Shown here piece after piece: positions 5,558 to 8,669 of a stretch of 8,669 nucleotides of DNA. The stretch comes from DASYAN01 sp036501345 (GTDB lineage: Bacteria > Chloroflexota > Ktedonobacteria > Ktedonobacterales > Ktedonobacteraceae). Every line of letters starts with the position of its first letter. Position 1 is the first letter of the stretch. The DNA lies in the NCBI GenBank assembly GCA_036501345.1, contig DASYAN010000102.1, positions 1 to 8,669 on the forward strand, in the 5' to 3' direction. The position numbers were made by a program, and so were the translations under genes. Below the pieces are notes generated by a model. The model saw nothing but the letters and a program-made list of their open reading frames with translations, made no database searches and was not told where the DNA came from.

Positions 5558-6925
5558 CTACTGTGAGCTGTAAGCCTGCTGTGCAGTAGACTCGATGGTA
5601 CTCAGGACACTGTCAAGCTGATGTTGGTCGCCAATAAAGGTTAATAAGCCTTTCCAAAAAGCCTGCTGTACAGCTGGTGGCATCAGATCGCCTGCTCCAA
5701 ACCGGAAGGTTGTCGCGCTAGTGAGCATCTTGGCCGAATCTTGAGCCACCGAGTTGGGATAGGCTGCCAAATCCACTGACTTATTGGGCGAAGTGAAGCC
5801 CCCTCGTTTGACCCAGATCGTTTGTGCCTCTGCCGTTGCTAGATAAGTAATCAACTTATGTACCGCATCAGTATCCTTCATCGCTACCACCACATCGGCA
5901 CCTCCAGTCACTGCTCCCTGATATTGTGTATTGATGGTCGGGAAAGGAAAGAAATTAAAGTCGGTTCCTGGCTTGGCCTTGGGAAACTGGCCTGTGATAA
6001 ACCCAGCGGCAAAATCTCCTAGATAATACATATAGGCTTGCGGAGGAGAAGTAAAAGGCGCATAGCTGGCATCCTGGAAGCCCGTTGCCAGAATGGACCG
6101 AGGTGCTCCATTGATATAGTGGTTACCCGCAGCAATCTGACCAAATGATTGGAAGGCACTTTTGACACTAGCATGCGTCCAAGGGATCTTATGGGCTACC
6201 CACTGATCATAGAGGGTCGGGCCCGACTGATTTAGATAAATCTCGGCAACCCAGTCAGCAGCAGGCCATCCGCTGGCCGCGCCATTCTCTACACCCATCG
6301 ACCAGGGATATTTGCCGCTGCTGGCAATTTTGTCGGAGAGAGCAATCAGATCAGACCAAGTAGCAGGCGGCTTAGATCCAAGTGTATTGAACTGGTTAGG
6401 GTTATACCAGACAGTCCCCTTGTTGGCCGCTTTGTAGAAGAGGGCATAAAACCCGCCGTTATAGGTACCCAGATCTATCCAGGAACTAGCATAATCACTG
6501 CGCAGCTTACTCATATTCAGGAATTTATCCAGGCGCACCAGTTTGTTCTGCTGAGCGAGCTGCTGCATCTTACCAGGATTAGGCAGAATGGCAATATCAG
6601 GAGGATTATTACCACGAATGCGCGAGGTTAAAGTAGCATCCAGATCACGGGTCGCTTCGACATTGACAGCGATGTTGTTAGCTTTGATGAATGGGGCAAC
6701 CACAGCTTTGAAAGAATCCTGTTCTTCTCCACCCCACACGTTGAGCACATCTATAGTGGGCTGAGACGGTCCTCCACAAGCTGCAAGCAAGGCAGCTGCA
6801 GCACTTGCACTCAAGCCAGTAGCTACAGCACGCTGTAGGAACACGCGACGGCTTAGGCGATGGCTGGTATATTCTTCTACCAGTTGGTCCAACTCATTTC
6901 GGCGATGATGATGAGAAATAAGCAT
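5558..6925 (-). CDS. Tat-exported lipoprotein, alpha-glucoside-type sugar-binding protein (AglE-like)
   Basis: 455 residues. It captures the sugar outside the membrane and delivers it to the permeases. The N-terminus has a twin-arginine motif SRRVFL (25-30) after a long 24-residue n-region, then a hydrophobic Ala-rich stretch and a lipobox LAAC with the lipidated cysteine at 50, followed by GG. The mature part is a family 1 solute-binding protein. Segments such as TRDLDATLTSRIRGNNPPDIA (about 93-112), VWYNPNQF, PWSMGVENGAASGWPAADW and the later FTSPPQAYMYY follow the AglE alpha-glucoside-binding pattern. The start is ATG with AAGGAGG (6931-6937) 5 nt upstream. It is the first gene of the operon, behind a promoter candidate at 7013-7041. 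The substrate (sucrose, trehalose, maltose or another glucoside) cannot be told from sequence alone. Confidence 0.92.
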   Translation of the reverse strand: MLISHHHRRNELDQLVEEYTSHRLSRRVFLQRAVATGLSASAAAALLAACGGPSQPTIDVLNVWGGEEQDSFKAVVAPFIKANNIAVNVEATRDLDATLTSRIRGNNPPDIAILPNPGKMQQLAQQNKLVRLDKFLNMSKLRSDYASSWIDLGTYNGGFYALFYKAANKGTVWYNPNQFNTLGSKPPATWSDLIALSDKIASSGKYPWSMGVENGAASGWPAADWVAEIYLNQSGPTLYDQWVAHKIPWTHASVKSAFQSFGQIAAGNHYINGAPRSILATGFQDASYAPFTSPPQAYMYYLGDFAAGFITGQFPKAKPGTDFNFFPFPTINTQYQGAVTGGADVVVAMKDTDAVHKLITYLATAEAQTIWVKRGGFTSPNKSVDLAAYPNSVAQDSAKMLTSATTFRFGAGDLMPPAVQQAFWKGLLTFIGDQHQLDSVLSTIESTAQQAYSSQ

Positions 6926-7012
6926 GAAATCCTCCTTGATAAATAAATTTCTCCGCAGGTCTACTCTAGCTCTCGCTACGAAGTTCCTGACATGGATACG
7001 TTGATAGAACTA

Positions 7013-7041
7013 ATAGTACAAGAGAATAAAGTGCATTACAA
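7013..7041 (-). promoter_or_regulatory. Candidate promoter of the sugar importer operon
   Basis: On the minus strand TTGTAA (plus 7036-7041) and TACTAT (plus 7013-7018) are separated by exactly 17 bp. Each hexamer matches 4 of 6 sigma-70-type consensus positions. Transcription would begin near 7005 and leave an untranslated leader of about 80 nt with a strong Shine-Dalgarno. No clear operator dyad overlaps it. Confidence 0.45.
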
Positions 7042-7116
7042 GGCTGTCACATCATCTTCAGGGCTTTCCTTCGTCTTGAGAGCACATGGCTATACTCTTG
7101 TTCGTGTGGTACACTT

Positions 7117-7211
7117 AGTACAGTTGGATACAAGCACATTCTGAGTTGCTTCTCTCACCACGAGGCCATTTGCTACCGCAAACTTGGATCACACTTATAA
7201 CCAACTGTACT
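7117..7211. promoter_or_regulatory. 18-bp imperfect inverted repeat upstream of the DUF433 gene, possible operator pair
   Basis: AGTACAGTTGGATACAAG (7117-7134) matches the reverse complement of 7194-7211 at 16 of 18 positions, with 11 perfect at the start of the arm (7117-7127 against 7201-7211). The centres are about 77 bp apart. The right arm covers a -10-like TATAAC at 7196-7201, so a bound protein could block transcription of the antitoxin-like gene. Autoregulation through inverted repeats is usual for toxin-antitoxin operons; binding here is inference. Confidence 0.5.
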
Positions 7212-7234
7212 TAGAAAACGAAAGGGCAGCACAC

Positions 7235-7498
7235 ATGGCTCTACAAGGAATACGAAGAATCTCCGCTGGAATAATACAGAACCCAGGTATCAATAGTGGG
7301 CGACCAATCATTGAGGGAACACGTATCTTTGTCGATCGTATCCTTGGACACCTTGAGAACGGGATGTCAGTGACGGAGATCGGCGACGAATATGAGCTGA
7401 CACTAGAACAAGTAATAGCTGTTAAACAGCTAAGCTTGGAGCAAATTCAGTATGTGAAAGGCTATGCCGATGCACTAGAAAATGTTGCAATGAGGTAA
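7235..7498 (+). CDS. DUF433 family antitoxin-like protein
   Basis: 87 residues from the ATG at 7235, the usual size of this family. The core reads NPGINSGRPIIEGTRIFVD, with NPG (16-18), GRP (22-24) and GTR (28-30), followed by a helical segment with NGMSVTEIGDEYELTLEQVIAV. This is the DUF433 winged-helix-like fold found in VapB-type antitoxins. A longer form from TTG at 7184 is open, but it would start upstream of the second operator arm and of the likely -10, so I chose the ATG, which has AAAGGG about 9 nt upstream. The gene lies 7 bp before a truncated DUF5615 toxin gene, the common partner of DUF433. It should bind and neutralise the toxin and repress its own promoter. With the toxin broken it is probably an orphan. 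Confidence 0.82.
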   Translation: MALQGIRRISAGIIQNPGINSGRPIIEGTRIFVDRILGHLENGMSVTEIGDEYELTLEQVIAVKQLSLEQIQYVKGYADALENVAMR

Positions 7499-7505
7499 GA
7501 AAAAC

Positions 7506-7622
7506 ATGATAGCTCGTCCACGAGCGTTTCTGCTGGACGAAAATATGCCACGTAAGGTACTTACTTCCCTGCGGAGAGAAGGATTCAATGCTGCGAGGGT
7601 GTATTTTGAATGTCTTTCATAA
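7506..7622 (+). pseudogene. Truncated DUF5615 PIN-like toxin
   Basis: The ATG at 7506, 7 bp after the antitoxin stop, opens a frame of 38 codons ending in TAA at 7620-7622. Residues 7-34 (AFLLDENMPRKVLTSLRREGFNAARVYF) match the N-terminus of DUF5615/Mut7-C-like PIN-fold proteins: LLDEN with the first acidic metal-binding Asp and Glu, then PR..L..LR..GF.A..V. Family members are usually about 110-120 residues, so roughly two thirds, including the later acidic residues, is missing. No frame downstream resumes the similarity. The break at about 7618 precedes non-coding sequence and then the IS200/IS605-like remnant, suggesting loss by deletion or insertion. The product would be inactive as a nuclease. 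Confidence 0.72.
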
Positions 7623-7718
7623 GGCTCTTATCGGGTAGCAAAACGCGCTTCTCGGGTAAACTCTAAAGCCCAGCGTTCGTGAGCAAGAGGGTTTCACCTC
7701 GTCAGCAACTCGTGTATA

Positions 7719-7860
7719 GTGACGACTCCCCATGGAGAAATCCAGGGGCTTCTCGCAGTAGCCCAACGGAACGTACCCGCTCGGGGCAGTTTCACGAAGG
7801 CTCCGTCCGAGCCTACAGTCATTCAATCTCGGTAGGCGGCTTGTGGGCTCTTAAAGACCT
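7719..7860 (-). ncRNA. Possible omega RNA (reRNA) scaffold of the IS605-like element
   Basis: The right 140 bp of the element is GC-rich and strongly structured, as expected for the TnpB guide-RNA scaffold that overlaps the element's right end. Visible pairings include GCCTAC/GTAGGC (7811-7816 with 7832-7837), an alternative GGCTC/GAGCC (7799-7803 with 7809-7813), and the end hairpin at 7728-7748. The guide would be the flanking sequence read on the minus strand from about 7718 downwards. No promoter is evident and there is no covariation evidence, so expression is unknown. Confidence 0.4.
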
Positions 7861-7907
7861 ACGTTATCGATTGGTACACCAAACGTTTTCTACGTTAGTG
7901 CTTTTAC

Positions 7908-7929
7908 CCGAGGGAACGATTTACCTCGG
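7908..7929. other. Internal hairpin of the IS605-like element
   Basis: CCGAGG (7908-7913) pairs with CCTCGG (7924-7929) over a 10-nt loop, in the left half of the element. An extra inverted copy of TTTACCCGAG (7903-7912) occurs outside the proposed right boundary as CTCGGGTAAA at 7651-7660, which may mean the true element or its parent extends further left. Confidence 0.35.
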
Positions 7930-8127
7930 AACCCGTAAACACTATTCAGTTGTTTGTGTACTATAAAGTAGTATAGCATAGGTGTCAATATACAAATGTT
8001 CATAAAGTTAGAGGCGTAAAATGAATATTTTGTCATAAAACGAGGAGTCCTGTACCCAAGCCCCAAAAAAAGTTTACGGTTCTAGAAAAAACTGCATAGT
8101 TCGTAATTGAAAGGAATTATTGCCATT

Positions 8128-8669
8128 ATGCCCGAAAGTAACGGATCAAAACCCACATATAATAGCCGTAGCAAAATGATCACTGAAGGAGATGTACGCG
8201 CCCCCAACCGCGCAATGCTACGAGCAGTCGGCCTGACCGATGAAGATTTCAACAAACCTCTCGTTGGCATTGCCAGCACTTGGAGCGAGATCACACCATG
8301 TAACTCCCACATCAATCGGCTGGCCGAGAAAGTCAAAGAGGGGGTGCGCGTCGCTGGTGGAGTTCCTCAGATTTTCGGTACCATCACAGTCAGTGACGGT
8401 ATTTCGATGGGTACCGAAGGGATGAAATTCTCTCTTCCTAGCCGCGAAGTGATTGCCGATTCCATCGAACTGGTCGGCAATGCCCAGCGCTTCGATGGCA
8501 TCATCGCCCTGGGTGGCTGCGACAAAAATATGCCCGGCTGTCTGATGGCTCTAGCCCGCCTGAACATTCCCAGCGTATTTGTCTACGGCGGCACTATCCT
8601 CCCCGGCGTCTGCAAAGGTCAGGACGTTGATATCGTCAGTGTCTTTGAAGCAGTTGGACAGTACAGTGC
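8128..8669 (+). CDS. ilvD: Dihydroxy-acid dehydratase, N-terminal part (cut by window end)
   Basis: The first 180 codons are visible. IlvD dehydrates 2,3-dihydroxy acids to 2-keto acids in valine, leucine and isoleucine synthesis, in the cytoplasm, using an Fe-S cluster and Mg2+. The sequence has the family order NRAMLRAVG, GIASTWSEITPCN (Cys58 a cluster ligand), TVSDGISMGTEGM with Mg-binding Asp90, SLPSREVIADSIE, and GGCDKNMPGCLMA, in which Cys131 is a cluster ligand, Asp132 binds metal and Lys133 is the residue carbamylated in known structures. The GGCDKNMPG and VYGGTILPG forms fit the [2Fe-2S] branch rather than the E. coli-like one. The start is the ATG at 8128 with AAGGA about 12 nt upstream, slightly far. 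The gene faces away from the sugar operon and is functionally unrelated to it. Confidence 0.95.
   Translation, partial: MPESNGSKPTYNSRSKMITEGDVRAPNRAMLRAVGLTDEDFNKPLVGIASTWSEITPCNSHINRLAEKVKEGVRVAGGVPQIFGTITVSDGISMGTEGMKFSLPSREVIADSIELVGNAQRFDGIIALGGCDKNMPGCLMALARLNIPSVFVYGGTILPGVCKGQDVDIVSVFEAVGQYS

Larger units (their letters stand above)
7719..7983 (-). mobile_element. IS200/IS605-type remnant or non-autonomous element without tnpA or tnpB
   Basis: Read on the minus strand, the element starts just 3' of TTGAC (plus 7984-7988), a plausible TnpA/TnpB target motif of the TTGAT/TTGAC class. It has a left-end hairpin TACTA-TAAAG-TAGTA (7959-7973) and a right-end hairpin (7728-7748): CCCC, bulged A, TGGA, GAAA loop, TCCAGGGG on the plus strand. 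It ends in GTCAC about 10 nt beyond that hairpin. Subterminal imperfect hairpins with no terminal inverted repeats are the mark of this family. A minus-strand frame just inside the right end reads like a TnpB tail (ARSPWISPWGVV). At about 265 bp no transposase can fit. The boundaries are inferred from motifs. Confidence 0.55.

Noticed and set aside
7109..7121. GTAC-N5-GTAC dyad as a LacI-type operator
   Set aside because: The arms are only 4 bp, each self-palindromic, and the flanks do not extend the symmetry.
7184..7234. TTG start extending the DUF433 protein by 17 residues
   Set aside because: The extension carries no family residues, overlaps the operator arm and lies upstream of the likely -10; the ATG at 7235 gives the normal length.
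7679..7966. Plus-strand 95-codon frame across the IS605-like element
   Set aside because: It crosses both element hairpins, and the minus strand explains the sequence better.
7984..8127. T-box or leader-peptide attenuator in front of ilvD
   Set aside because: No T-box core, no run of Val/Leu/Ile codons, and no terminator hairpin; only weak promoter-like hexamers were seen.

Overview
The window most resembles a Ktedonobacteria-type Chloroflexota chromosome. This is an inference from gene style, not from a marker gene: a Ser/Thr-kinase-type protein fused through one membrane helix to a carbohydrate-binding module, a Tat-type lipoprotein sugar-binding protein, a DUF433/DUF5615 pair, an IS200/IS605-type remnant and palindromic intergenic repeats. 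Base composition is mixed, with local GC-rich patches.

Layout. (1) 1-1644, plus strand: the end of an unidentified reading frame overlaps, as ATGA, a 508-residue protein. That protein has only the last helices of a kinase C-lobe, then a long Ser/Thr/Glu-rich cytoplasmic linker, one TM helix, a Thr/Pro spacer and a C-terminal CBM6/35-like domain. A good intrinsic terminator follows (1693-1719). (2) 1720-2222: no convincing gene. It holds a TA run, a 21-22-bp periodic array of GGACA motifs, and a hairpin next to the end of the sugar operon. (3) 2223-6925, minus strand: a four-gene ABC importer of the alpha-glucoside (AglEFGK-like) type, transcribed as binding protein, permease, permease, ATPase. 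Its regulatory details are a promoter candidate 5' of the binding protein, a 9-bp-stem hairpin just after the binding-protein gene, a GTGA overlap between the permeases, and a two-copy palindromic repeat before the ATPase gene. (4) 7117-7622, plus strand: a DUF433 antitoxin-like gene with an 18-bp imperfect inverted repeat upstream, followed by a DUF5615 PIN-like toxin cut to 38 codons. (5) 7719-7983: a roughly 265-bp element that looks like an IS200/IS605-family remnant or non-autonomous derivative, minus-oriented, with end hairpins and an omega-RNA-like right part but no tnpA or tnpB. (6) 8128-8669, plus strand: the first 180 codons of ilvD, running off the window.

How the parts work together. 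The binding protein would be exported folded by Tat, lipid-anchored, and deliver an alpha-glucoside-like sugar to the two permeases, powered by the MsmK/UgpC-type ATPase. The neighbouring membrane protein displays a carbohydrate-binding domain outside and a kinase remnant inside, so a sugar-sensing role near a sugar importer is tempting, but nothing in the sequence links them beyond proximity. The 7.1-8.0 kb interval reads as a decaying accessory patch between two core metabolic loci.
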